DNA from: Rapana venosa
Taxonomy: Eukaryota > Mollusca > Gastropoda > Neogastropoda > Muricidae
NCBI GenBank assembly: GCA_028751875.1
Contig: CM054154.1
Span: 59,491,279-59,555,278 of the forward strand
Length of the DNA: 64,000 nucleotides
Direction of reading: 5' to 3'
In this document: positions 1 to 10,029 of the stretch, piece after piece
Layout of the letters: the number at the start of each line of letters is the position of its first letter
Numbering within the stretch: position 1 is the stretch's first letter
Position numbers and translations under genes: made by a program
The notes under the pieces: generated by a model
What the model was told of the DNA's origin: nothing
The model's input: only the letters and a program-made list of their open reading frames with translations
Databases searched by the model: none

Positions 1-1380
1 GTAAATGGCGTCACAGGCAGTTGTTGCTGTTGCTGTTTACGTCGGGCTTTTTTTCTGCCAGTTTCCCTTTCCCTTGGGAGTCTTACTGGGAGTCACAGGG
101 ACTGCCCCCCTGTTCTTGACCTCGGGCTTTCCAAACCCGTTTGTTCCAAAGGGAGTCTGTCCTTTGGGGAATCACAGGCAGTTGTTGCGTGACGTCAGTC
201 TTTTTGCCCTTTCTTCCTTGCAGTTTTGTACTGCATTTACAGGAGGGTTTTTGCTGTACGTCAGTCTTTTTGGCCAGCGCCCTTCCTTGCCCGTCCTTTT
301 TTTGGGAGTCACAGGCAGTTGTTGCGTTGCTGTTTTTGTCATCTTTCTGCCAGCTTCTTCCTTTCAGTCTGTAAAGGGCCCGGGCACAAGGGAGTTTTTG
401 CTGTTCGTGACGTCAGTCTTCTGCCAGCTTCTTCCCGCATTTTTTACTGGGAGGGCACAGGCATTGTTGCTGTTTACGTCAGCTTTCTTCCCCGGTTTTT
501 TTCCTTCAGTCTGTACGGCAGTCACAGGCAGTTGTTCTGTGACGCAGTCTTTCTGCCAGCTTCTTCCCGCAAGTCCCGTACTGCATCACAGGGGATTGTT
601 GCTGTTGCTGTACGTCATCTTTCCTTGGCCATTTCTTCCTTTCAGTCGTACTGGGATTTACAGGCAGTTTTGCGTGACGTCAGTCTTTTTTGCCCGCTTC
701 TTCGGGGTCTGTACGGCATCCCCAGGCAAGTTGTGCTGTTTCCCGGGACTCAGTCTTTCTGCCAGCTTCTTCCCCTTTCAGTCCCTTTTCTGGCATCACA
801 GGCAGGGGGTTGCGGGGGACGCAGTCTTTCTGCCAGCTTCTTTCCCTTTCATCTGGACTGCAGTCACAGGCAGATTTTTTGCTGGGGTTTCGTCAGTCCT
901 TTTTGCCCGCTTCTTCCTTGCATTTTGTACTGGCAGTCCCCAGGCAGTTGTTGCTGTACGTCGGCCCTTTTTCCCCGCTTCTTCCTTGCAGTCTGTACTG
1001 GAATCACAGCAGTTTTTTGGGGGTGTTGCTTTTCGTCAGTCTTTTTGCCCCTTCTTCCCCTTTCAGTCTGTACTGGGATCACAGGCATTTTTGCGTGACG
1101 CCCCATCTTTTCCGCCAAACTTCTTCCCCTTTCAGTCCCGTACTGCAGTCACAGGCACTCTCCTGTTCCCGGGGACGTCATCCTTTTTTGCCACTTCTTT
1201 CCTTTCAGGGCTGGTACCGGGTACAGGCGTTGTTTTCCCGTGACGTCATTTTTTTTCTGCCCGCTTCTTTCCCTTTCATCTGTACTGGCAGTCACAAGGG
1301 AGTTTTTCTGTGACTTTATCCTTTTTGCCCGCTTTCTTTTCCCCAGTCTGTGCTGGGAGTCACAGGCAGTTGCCCCCCTG
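1..1380. repeat. ~70-bp minisatellite array with CRE-like motifs
   Basis: About 20 imperfect tandem copies of a ~70-bp unit fill this stretch. Each unit has a core like TCACAGGCAGTTGTTGC, then an ACGTCAGTCTTT block, a pyrimidine-rich CTTCTTCC run ending in CAG, and GTCTGTACTGG. Unit starts fall roughly every 65-75 bases (near 12, 95, 170, 309, 455, 522, 585, 657, 793, 863, 1078, 1148, 1281, 1350). Exact TGACGTCA occurs at 190-197, 408-415, 675-682 and 1241-1248, and many other units keep ACGTCA. A long open frame across the array follows from the repeat and is not a gene. The array begins at or before the window edge. Confidence 0.9.
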
Positions 1381-4300
1381 ACTGGTTGGTGGTTCCGTTT
1401 GGGACTCCCCTCGTGGAAGTGAGGGGTAAACCGTCATGCCGGGGGAGGGAGGGGGGACACTGTAAAAGGGTTTTTGCATTCTCTTCACGTGCGTCCCGGT
1501 TTTGCACCGGGGCTTCTTCTTTTGGATGGGCTGACAGAGGTCTGGATTTGTGTTTTTTGGGAACCCCCGACCTGGAAGTCCAATTTTTTCTGTTTCAGGG
1601 GGACGCCCATTTACAAAAAAGGCTTTCTCTGCCCTGGGTTTTTCACTCCTGTAGGACCTTTTTTCGGTCAGTGGGGCACTCGCCGCAACCCTGGGACGCC
1701 CAGCTCCTCAGCCATCTTTTTTCTCAGCCCCTGTTCTCCAAGAAAACAGCTTGTCTGGCCAGGGGGTGGAAGCCAAAATGAGAACCTGGTCGAACTGTGG
1801 GTTTTTTTTTTCTTTTTCCAGATGGTAGGATATTCTAATTGGTAATAGTCTTTTTCCAACAGGTTTTGAAATTTAAAACCATCTTTTCCCTTTAAATACT
1901 ATTTTTTTCACCCCACTTTTTTTTAAATGAGGGCCCTTTTTAACCCCTTTTCCAGAACTGGATTTTGAGAAAAGATAGATGACAAACATAAACGCAAGAA
2001 AGGGCTTGTTTTCGTTTTTTTTTCGGGTTTTAAACAGGTTTATATTTCCTTCTTTTGACAAAGTACACGTTTTTGTCCTTGGGGTTTTTTAATGGTTTTT
2101 TTAAAGTCTTCGAAGTTTTTTACCTTTTATTTCCCTACTTTTTAAGGGTGCACTTTGTGCATTATAACGTTTTGAACTACAACCCCCCCTTCCCCCTTTT
2201 TTAAAACCCCCCCCCCCCCCCCCCCCCACCTAGAAAGAACTGTTTTTAACTTTGGGTTTGACTTCATGATTTTTTCTTTGTTCAGCAATTCCAAGGAAAA
2301 GAGTTTGGTTTTTTTGACCCAACCCAACAGTTTTACAGTGTTGTGTCCAAACAAACAACTTCCCAGTCTGTTTGGGTGCCCATGGTTTGGGGTGAGGGTT
2401 TTTATTTTTAAACCACTTGAAACTAAAGGGGGCCCATTGGGGGCTGTGTTGACAAAGGGCCCTTTTTTTTTGCTTAGGTTTCCCCCCATGGCTCTGTAGG
2501 AGGGTTTTGGGGCAAAAAGGGCAAACCCAAACCAATTGAATTGTCCTGTCTTAGCTTAAGGGGCCTTTTAGTGTTCCAAAAGGGGCTGGGAACCCTGGTA
2601 AAAAATGAGGCCTAGGAAATGTTGCCACCTTTCCCCCACCGAAGTGGGCCAACATGTCCCCCCCTGAGCTAGAAAACTTGGGTAAAATTAAATGTGATGG
2701 GTTAAAGGGAATTTGGGGATTAAAACATTAGACCTAAATTTCCCAAAAGCAAACCTCCCCCCCTTCCATCTTATTAACATTCCCTTTGTGGGCTACAACA
2801 AGTCCTCTTTTATTTTATGCCCAGGCATTGTTGGCAGCTGAAAAAACCCTTGCCCACCCCGGGGGCAATATGTGAAACACCTAAGCTTACTACGCTGGTC
2901 TTATTTAACAATTAGGGGCCCCTAACCCGCTGAATAACACCCCCCCTTTTCCCCTTCTTTTATTAACCCCCCCCCCCCCCCCTTTTCCCCTTTCTCTAGG
3001 AAATCGCAACTTGGGATTGGAAGGGGCAGAATTTTTGGGTTTTAAATAAGTTTTTTGGTGGTCAGGATTGGCTAACGTTGGGGGAAACCCAAACAGGGGT
3101 TTGTAGGGGCCCAAACGTTTTTTTCCCCCCCCCAAAACCCGAAAAAAACTAAAAAAAAAAAAGGGGCTGTCAGGGATTTTCAGGGCTTCTAACCCCTTTC
3201 CCCTTTAACCCCCCATCTTCCAAGGCAACAGAACCCCAACGGGGTGGGGCTGTAAGTACAAAATTTTCTAACTTGTTGATTTGGCCAATTTCGATCTGGT
3301 TTTCCTACCCTTCAAAATAAGAAATTTTTCTTGGTATTTTTAAGGGGGTGCTGCCCTTTTAGGAGTTTCAAGCACGAAAAATAAAAACGGGGAAATTAAA
3401 AAATAAAAAATTTATATTTTACTGTTTTTACCCAAATTTTTTAAAGGGGATTTAAAAATGGTATAAAATTTTTGGATTTTTTTGGAGAAAACATAGGGCT
3501 TTAAAAAGACTGGGGTTTTTCCATTTCACCTATTTTAAAAAGGGAAAACTCCAAATTTAAAATAAAATTTGGGAAAATTTCCCGGGTAAAGGCAAACAAA
3601 CTAAAGAAAATTTTTTTTGGGAATTTTTAAATTTAAATTTGGGTATAAGAAAATCTTGGGAAAATTTTGGAAAGAGGTTTCGGGTTTTTGCTGGGGGGTT
3701 TATTATCAATGTTATGGAATTGAAATTTCCCAAATTTAGGAAAAATAAGTTTTAAAAAAACACTCATAAGCCCACAAGCTGAATTTAGTATTTTTTTATA
3801 TTTTTTGAAGGTACGAGAGAGTGTGTGTTGTTGCTTTACATATTAAATTGGCTAAAGTCATAGACTTTTTATTGGACATTCAGTGAGAAGTTGGGGAAAT
3901 TTTTGATAAAGAAATTTTTTGAAAGTATTGATTTTTGTTTTTAGATGAATTTTTTGAATTACATGGATCAAAAAAATGTGGATTTGGTAAAGAGCTATTT
4001 GGGGTAAAAACCCGGGTAAGGCAAGTTGGGAATTTAATAAGATTTAAAAGGGTAAAACGAAAAAGTTGAAAAATTTAAACCCCTTTAATGCAGTATAGGG
4101 GGTAGGCCCCCGGCTGGGCCCCTGTGGGGAATTGCTCTTCAAAAGGGAGGGAGTCGACCCTGGGGGGTGTGACTTTTGTGTGGGGTTTTGTCTAGCCAAA
4201 TTTTTGTCAAAAGTGGTAATTTTATTGTTTTTTGGACATTAATTGTGCCTGCTTTCTCCCCCTTCTCTCTCTCATCTTCTCCCCTCTCCCCAACGTCTCT

Positions 4301-4785
4301 CCTCCCCTCTCCTCGTCTCCTCTCTCTCTCTTCCTCTCCCTCGGGCTACAATATCCCAGGGGAAAGATAGGGGGCCAAAGTTGTGAAAGATCTTATATAA
4401 CAATTTCTGGGGGACATTATTAGGATAATGTCCCGTTGAAGTATTGTGGAAAAGGGTTTTCCTTTAATTTTTTAAATCTTTGTTGTCTGTTTTTCAAAGT
4501 AACTCCTAAACGGTTCCTTTGGGTTAAAAATTGTATTTTGGGGATGGGTGAAAGGAATTTTGGGTTTTCCTTTAAAATTTACCAGACACCCAATAGCAAA
4601 TTTTTCTATGTGTGCCCCTTTTAAACAATGATGTGGGCCAGTTTTTAAAAAAGGATAGATTGTTTTCCTAATTTTAAAGTTTGTTTTCCCGGGGTTTTGG
4701 GTTTTTTGGTTTTAAAAAAAAAAAAAAGTGTTACCCTAACAAACCCCCGCTTGGCCTCACACCCCTTCCTTTTGGGGGTGGTCAT
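1381..4785. other. No recognisable gene; homopolymer-rich sequence
   Basis: I see no supported gene. The sequence is dominated by short A, T, C and G runs, including a C run at about 2206-2227 and a C-rich tract near 2969-2983. The segment 1500-1800 directly after the minisatellite is richer in GC and has open frames on both strands, but no family is recognisable. Frames elsewhere are short and broken. Confidence 0.6.
4255..4345. repeat. TC-rich simple-sequence tract
   Basis: An imperfect CTCTC/TCCCC pyrimidine tract on the plus strand with almost no purines. It gives a spurious Ser/Leu/Pro-rich frame. Confidence 0.8.
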
Positions 4786-6330
4786 CATCATCATCATCAA
4801 CCATTAAAACCCCGTGGGTGTGAGGGCAGCAACAAAGCGCTTCCACTCCTGCCTATCCTTGGGGAAAACCCAGCACTGATCCCCAAATTTGTGCCCATGG
4901 GCCTTTATCTCAAATTTCACAGTTCTTCTCCCGTTTTTTTTGGGCTTTCCCTTTTTTTCCCCCTTTCCTTTTGGGGCCAGTTTTAATGCTGTTCTTGTTT
5001 ATTGGGCGTGGTTTTCTCGGGGGATGTTTTTCCCAAACCACTTCCCCCGAGTTGGTGATTATGGTTTCCCCTTCTTTTCCCGCCTGCAAACTCCCCTAGT
5101 AGGGCTTCATTGGGGGATCTTTTCTGGCCAAAAAATTTCCCGGGGAATTTTTTGGGGGCATTTGGGGATGGGAAAAAACAAAGTTTTTGGGAAAATCCGC
5201 TTCCGTCACCCCCACATTTAGAACTGTACAGGGTCTAGCCCCAACACAGCCTGGTATAAGCTTCAGCTTGGGGTTGGGGGTAATTTTTTTGATTTTCCAG
5301 ATATTGTTCATCTCCCTAAACACATTCCTGGGCCCTTTCCCAGTTTTGTGGAGTCTTTTTTTTGGGGCCGCTCCCCTGGGTTTTAAAGCTGCGCCCCAGG
5401 GATGTTAACTTGTCTGTCCCCCGGGGCAGGTCAGTTCCAATTTTACTTTCCCCGGGGCTGGTGTGTTTACATTGACACATTGTCCTTTTTCCCTTGGGGC
5501 AATACGAACCCCCCCCTTTCGGCCGAAGGGTTTTGGGGTCTCTGGGCTTCTCCTGGGTATGTTGGGTGTGTGTGTGACCCGCCCGTGCCAGTCCCTCCGA
5601 AAGTCCCGGGTCGTCCAGTGTTTAGAACAGGCCCACCAAACCCCTTGGGGTGTCTTCCCGTCGTCTCCTCATCACCCAATCCCAAAGGCCAGATTGAAGA
5701 GAACTGCTGACTCACCCCATCCTTTTCTTACTCCAGTCCCCCCAAAATTTGAAGACAAATGTTCTATGGGCCCCCAAAAGCACTGAAGTTTTCCGTAAAA
5801 AGCTCTTGGGTAAATGTACCAAATTTCGATGGGAAGCCCTAGTGCAAAAGGAAAACTCCAAAGGGTTCTCTGGGGTTTTTCGCAAAACCTTTTTGAAAGT
5901 CCACAAAAAAATTTTACATACAGTTGGCTTTGCCAATCTGGGGCACTGTTTTTATTTAAGTTTCTGAGCGTAATACTGGTCTAAACACCTTGTTTCTTTT
6001 CCCGAACCCTGCTTGTTCCTTCCTCAGTACATCATCCCACGTCTGATATTCCCCTTTTTCGATGACCTTGGCCAGGAACCTTTTTTTTTTACAGACAAAA
6101 AGTGGGTTCCCCCCCCAGTTTTTGGGAGTCGCCAGGGTTTTTTTCTTGGGGGTTTTTCCCACACTCCCTTGGTCCAATCGAGGTTTCTTTCCCCGTCCCT
6201 TTCCCTGCAGCGTGAAAAGGGGTTTTAAAATGTCACTGCTAGTTTTTTGGGGTTGTTCAGGCACCCTTACCTTTCGGGACTTCCCCTCGCTTTTGGGCCA
6301 TCAACAAAAAAAAGAAACCAAAATGGACCG
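4786..6330 (-). pseudogene. LINE-A: decayed non-LTR retrotransposon reverse transcriptase
   Basis: This is the RT and C-terminal part of a non-LTR retrotransposon ORF, read on the minus strand with many frame changes. In element order I recognise four blocks. A PKNW-type block with a lysine-rich stretch before it lies near 6060-6190. DVLRKEQAGFGK, the QAGFRK motif, lies near 5980-6060. A segment near 5560-5710 resembles the region around the FADD catalytic box and the following SHTH repeat. TEADFPKNFVF, matching a TEADLQKLSVFHTK-like block, lies near 5170-5220, followed by remnants of the GHVLRKEP and KRKRGRPK-type C-terminus down to about 4800. The motif order fits ordinary LINE RTs; the clade is unresolved. 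No frame is open through the domain, so the copy is dead or badly sequenced. It might be the 3' half of LINE-B, which lies upstream in the same orientation, but the intervening 2 kb shows no convincing endonuclease. Confidence 0.75.
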
Positions 6331-8549
6331 GGGGGTCCTTTGCAAAAGCAAAAGTATAATTTTCTCGTTTCTGTTTTTGTAACTTTTCTTTTTTACCCGG
6401 GCAGGGTTTTTAGCCCTGTTCCCAAACCCCCCAAACCCGGAGGAAGGGTTTTCCCCCTTAGTCCCTCTTTTCACATGCCTGGTTGGAGGGCAGGGGTCCT
6501 ATTCTGCAATGCCGCTTTTTAAGCATTCCCCCGGAGTCCCACGGGGGGTTTTGGATGCCAGTGGGCCTAACATCCCCTTCCCCCAACCTTCTTTTTACCC
6601 CCCCAAAATCTTTTAAAATTCATTATCCCAAAACCCAAATATCCAATTTATGGACCTTTTTGAATTTTTACCTGTTTTTTCATAAAATTTAGCACTGTTT
6701 TTAAGAAACCAAATTTAAAAAAAAATCAGAGCTAAAATTTAAAGTTCTCAAAAAAAAATCGAAAGGGATTAATAAAAATTTTACACAAAGTTCCCCAAAC
6801 GTGGGATTTTCTTTATAAACAAGTTTGTTTTTATCCCAAACCAAAACCCTTTTTCCCTAACCCGAAAGGGTCCTCAGTTTTCCCCCACCTGTATTAAAAT
6901 ACTGGATTTAAAATATAAATTTAACAGGAAAAGGGATCGGGAAACAAAAAACGCCCGGCAACAAAAAAAACGACACGAGTCAAAAAACTAGAGAAACCCA
7001 AATTTATCTGACACTAAAAAAAATCATTTAACAACCCTCCTCCCTCAAAAGTTTATAAAAACGTCCTTGTTGGGCCCAATTTCCCTACCCCCATTTAGAA
7101 TTTAAACAAAAAGCAGTGCAAATATTTAATAGGAAAATTTTCCATAAGTTAAAACACAACTTCAGAATTTAATTTCCGGGGAAAACTTTTTAAATTTGGC
7201 ATCTGAACAAAAATCATTTTCCCCATCGACAAGAAAAGTTTGAGGTTTCCTGGGTGTTTAAAATCCCACATAGTATTATATCTTTCTTCCAAATTTTCAC
7301 CACACAATTTTTTTTAAAAATTCTTTCCCAAAATAAACAATTTTCCCTTAACATTGCAAAAATTTTATAAAAAAGGCGAACCTTCAGGTTTGGGGTAAAC
7401 ACACAAACCCGCAAAACAATTTTTTGCTGTACACAACAAATTTGTCACAGAGAAAAATGCAAATATTGGAAAGGAACATCTAAAAATTTTCCAAAGGGGA
7501 ATTTTAAATCTGCCTTAAATTAAAAAAACTAAACCCAAAAATCGCCCCCTTGAGGGGAACTTTTAAATTTCCCAATTTCAGAAGGCCTTAAGGGCCCGGG
7601 AAAAACATCTGGCTTGGGCCTTTTTCCCCGGAACGGGTTTTGTCAGACATATAAAATCAAAGCTACTTTACCTAAATAACAACAAACCTAACAAACCATT
7701 TTGGGCAACAATCCATTTTCAATTCCCCAAAACAAAAAAGAAAAAAACTTTTTTTTTTTTAACGTATTGCCAAAATTCAATTTTACCACACCATCAAAAC
7801 TTTTTACGTTTTTCCAATAACAATTTACAGACAAGACCCGGGCCCTTTATGCTTTCCCACTCAGTTAAAGAAGGCTCTTTTTTGGGAAAACGGCCCACAA
7901 CACCATGGTTCCCCTGGTGTTATGCCTTTTGGCCAAAGTCAGACCTGGGGCTTTTTCTAGCCCTGGGGGGTTGGGGGGTGTATCAAGCCTCACAGCCGGG
8001 GAAAACCCCATTACCCTGAGTGTCTGAGTGACCGTTTGGGGTTTTGTTTTCTTTCTTTTCCCCGTGAATTGAAAACTATGGGAGGATGAAATGTATGGGG
8101 TTGGGGGGAGGGAATGGGGGCCCCCCCCAACAACTATTTCCCTTCTTTTTAAGATCAGGTTTAAAGGGCATCCTTTCCCCCATCAATGATCAAATATCAA
8201 AGACCTTCCACGTTTTCCCCTGGGCCCCAAACACCTTCAAATATGGGGGCAGATTTCCCTTTCAACTCTAACGTTTTTGGAAAAATTGTCGCCTACAAAA
8301 ACCTTGAAAACCTTTTAGAAAGAGTTTTTTGGGGCCCTTCCAAAATCCAACTTTATCTTGAAAAAAAACAACCCCTGGGAATAAAAGGGAGAGTTGGGGT
8401 TTTTGAATTTAAACCTTCACTCAAAAAAAACCCGGGCACGCTACATCCCTTTTTTTCCCAAAAAAAGAAATTTTTTCCCCCCAATTCACCCAAACAGCTC
8501 CAGCTCAAATTTTTTTCTTTTCCCCTGCCATGAATAAAAGTTTTTCCGT
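6331..8549. other. No recognisable gene between LINE-A and LINE-B
   Basis: AT-rich sequence with long A, T, C and G runs. I could not identify an endonuclease domain on the minus strand here, which would be expected if LINE-A and LINE-B were one element. A minus-strand open stretch near 7214-7414 and a plus-strand one near 8186-8533 match nothing I know. Confidence 0.5.
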
Positions 8550-9227
8550 CTTGGGCCGGGCCTTCCCTTTATCGTCCCGCTTTCTTTTTTAGTTTTTTTC
8601 CCCTCTGTCCATTAGTTCTGTATTTAAATTTTTTTTTAACTCAGAAATTTTTAGTCCTAAGATTGTTCACAACTTGTCTTAAAACACACCAAACCCTTTT
8701 AAGGCATCCCAAAACCCCGTCAACATTTGTATTCCCCTTCTTCAAACTCCTTTTTTTTGTCTTTAAAAAATTTTCCCCCTTTCCCCCATCTTTTTGGCCC
8801 TCCCCGTGGGAAATGCTCATCAGGAAACCACTGTAGGAGAGGAAAAACCCCTTTTACAGGGTATGGTTGTAGGTGTGCTGGCGGGCCACAAACTGCACTT
8901 TCTTTATTTTTTCCGGGACAAAATTTTTCCCGTGATGGGGCAAAGACCACCAGCACCGCTCATCAAGCTGGTTTGCCTCAGCTTGCGTCCTTGGCCAGCA
9001 GATTTAGGGGAGGGGGGTCCAGGGTTGGTCTCCACATCACCACACCGCAGCAAAAGTCCCCCCCAGAAGAGATAGGTGAGGGTCAGTCCTAACAGTACAC
9101 CGTCTCGCCCGCTCTTTAGCGTCAGGATGGGCGTCCGCATGGCCGATTTGAATTCTGCCCGTTTCGACATGAAACAGGCGAATACTGCCGCACAGACAGC
9201 CCTGTACAACTGCAGCGATATTCCCAT
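8550..9227 (-). pseudogene. LINE-B: 5' end of a LINE ORF with a 2A-like leader
   Basis: The frame starts at a true ATG at 9225-9227. A ~60-residue leader ends in a hydrophobic segment (residues about 43-60, GVLLGLTLTYLFWGGLLL) and runs directly into RCGDVETNPGP (residues 61-71). This fits the 2A-like consensus D-x-E-x-N-P-G-P, at which ribosomes skip the Gly-Pro bond. Such hydrophobic-plus-2A leaders are known at the N-termini of some non-LTR retrotransposon proteins in sea urchins, molluscs and other invertebrates. After the motif comes a Pro/Ser/basic stretch (PPSPKSAGQGRK). Then the sequence enters the homopolymer-rich regime and the frame breaks near 8910. Pieces further on (LKISELKKN, and Lys/Glu-rich residues near 8720-8790) look like a coiled coil, as expected of ORF1. 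The protein cannot be followed beyond about 8550. The 2A call is firm; the ORF1 identity is inference. Confidence 0.75.
9015..9038 (-). other. Intact 2A-like ribosome-skipping motif DVETNPGP
   Basis: Eight codons on the minus strand read D-V-E-T-N-P-G-P, preceded by Gly (9039-9041), Cys and Arg and a leucine-rich stretch. All consensus positions are present. The predicted skip lies between GGA (9018-9020) and CCC (9015-9017), releasing a 70-residue leader and leaving Pro as the first residue of the downstream product. Activity is known for the motif class and not shown for this copy. Confidence 0.9.
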
Positions 9228-9350
9228 TCTCCTTATCTAACTGTATGCAAACAATGAAAAACTAAGGCCACTTAAAACTGGTTACTATTTCACAAAAATA
9301 CCAGAGCAATTTCTGTACGTCTTCACCTTCACATTACATGATCGCCCCCC
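9228..9350 (-). other. Probable 5' leader of LINE-B
   Basis: About 120 bases between the LINE-B start codon and the first (GA)n tract. On the minus strand this runs from the TC repeat to the ATG and probably forms the 5' untranslated region. I see no TATA box; LINE promoters are usually internal and TATA-less. The abrupt junction with the microsatellite suggests the element's 5' end lies at about 9350. Confidence 0.45.
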
Positions 9351-9366
9351 GAGAGAGAGAGAGTGA

Positions 9367-9438
<72 letters not shown>
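9351..9438. repeat. (GA)n microsatellite 1
   Basis: Nearly pure GA dinucleotides on the plus strand (TC on the minus). It borders the 5' end of LINE-B. Arg-Glu frames across it are artefacts. Confidence 0.95.
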
Positions 9439-9524
9439 CCACATTTGTATTTTTACATTCAGAGAGACAGATCTAGGTCTAGATCTACGTGATAAGTTAA
9501 AGCCAGTGTCAAAGTCTTGTTTTT

Positions 9525-9593
<69 letters not shown>

Positions 9594-9598
9594 AGAGA
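9525..9598. repeat. (GA)n microsatellite 2
   Basis: Second GA tract, separated from the first by an 86-base unique module (9439-9524) that contains the palindrome-like TCTAGGTCTAGATCTA. Confidence 0.95.
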
Positions 9599-9815
9599 TT
9601 TATTCTTTTATATCGAGGATAATGGAATAAGCACTCATGTGCTTTTTTACATCCAGTCCCCTTGTGTATGCGGTTTTGTAAATTTTGTCATGTTTCCACA
9701 GGCACACAATGGCCTACTCTTCCGAAAAGCGGAACAGGATTTAATGTGTGCGCAAGATGTTCTGCACGCGTTCGAACATGGGGCCTCGGTTTATAGTCTC
9801 ATCCGAAGGACTTTA
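9599..9815 (+). repeat. SINE-like repeat Rpt-1, copy 1 (best preserved)
   Basis: Related sequence occurs near 38160-38395, 47630-47770, 48185-48375 and 58385-58490. Shared landmarks in order are GGATAATGGAATAAGCACTC, ATGTGCTTTTTTA, CGAAAAGCGGAACAGGATTT, GTTCGAACA and TAGTCTCATCCGAAGGA. The GTTCGAAC block resembles a tRNA B box, but I cannot find a matching A box. This copy is bounded by (GA)n on both sides. A frame runs through its second half (KAEQDLMCAQDVLHAFEHG), but the other copies do not keep it, so I treat the unit as non-coding. It could be a SINE, a MITE, or a microsatellite-linked element of the pearl or Helitron-derived kind. Confidence 0.75.
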
Positions 9816-9846
9816 AGAGAGAGAGAGAGAGAGACAGAGAGAGAGA
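9816..9846. repeat. (GA)n microsatellite 3, at the 3' end of LINE-C
   Basis: Short imperfect GA tract on the plus strand. In LINE-C orientation it is a (TC)n tail directly after the 3' untranslated region. Confidence 0.9.
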
Positions 9847-10029
9847 ACTCTGAACTTTAATTAATACAGGCCAACAGCCCCTAAACATTATTCTGACATA
9901 ATATATAACATGATCAAGAAACACAATACTGGTGCTACATAAACATGATCACTGAAAGAAAAAATCAAACAAAATAAACAACTGCTGAGTGCAGATGGAA
10001 ACAATCTTAATCCTGGAGGTGATTCACTT
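9847..10029 (-). other. LINE-C 3' untranslated region
   Basis: Follows the ORF2 terminal TAA (10030-10032). AT-rich, with no poly-A tail and no AATAAA at the end; instead it passes directly into (TC)n at 9846. That is consistent with target-primed reverse transcription annealing to a TC repeat. Confidence 0.6.

Noticed and set aside
5..1243. 412-codon open frame on the plus strand
   Set aside because: It runs through a ~70-bp tandem array, and the same repeat also opens other frames (226-1098, 690-1313). Composition is low-complexity Phe/Leu/Ser; no domain.
9338..9526. Arg-Glu repeat frames
   Set aside because: Direct translation of (GA)n microsatellites.
9639..9860. Open frame across Rpt-1 copy 1 as a real gene
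   Set aside because: The frame is not kept in the other four copies and it runs into a GA microsatellite.
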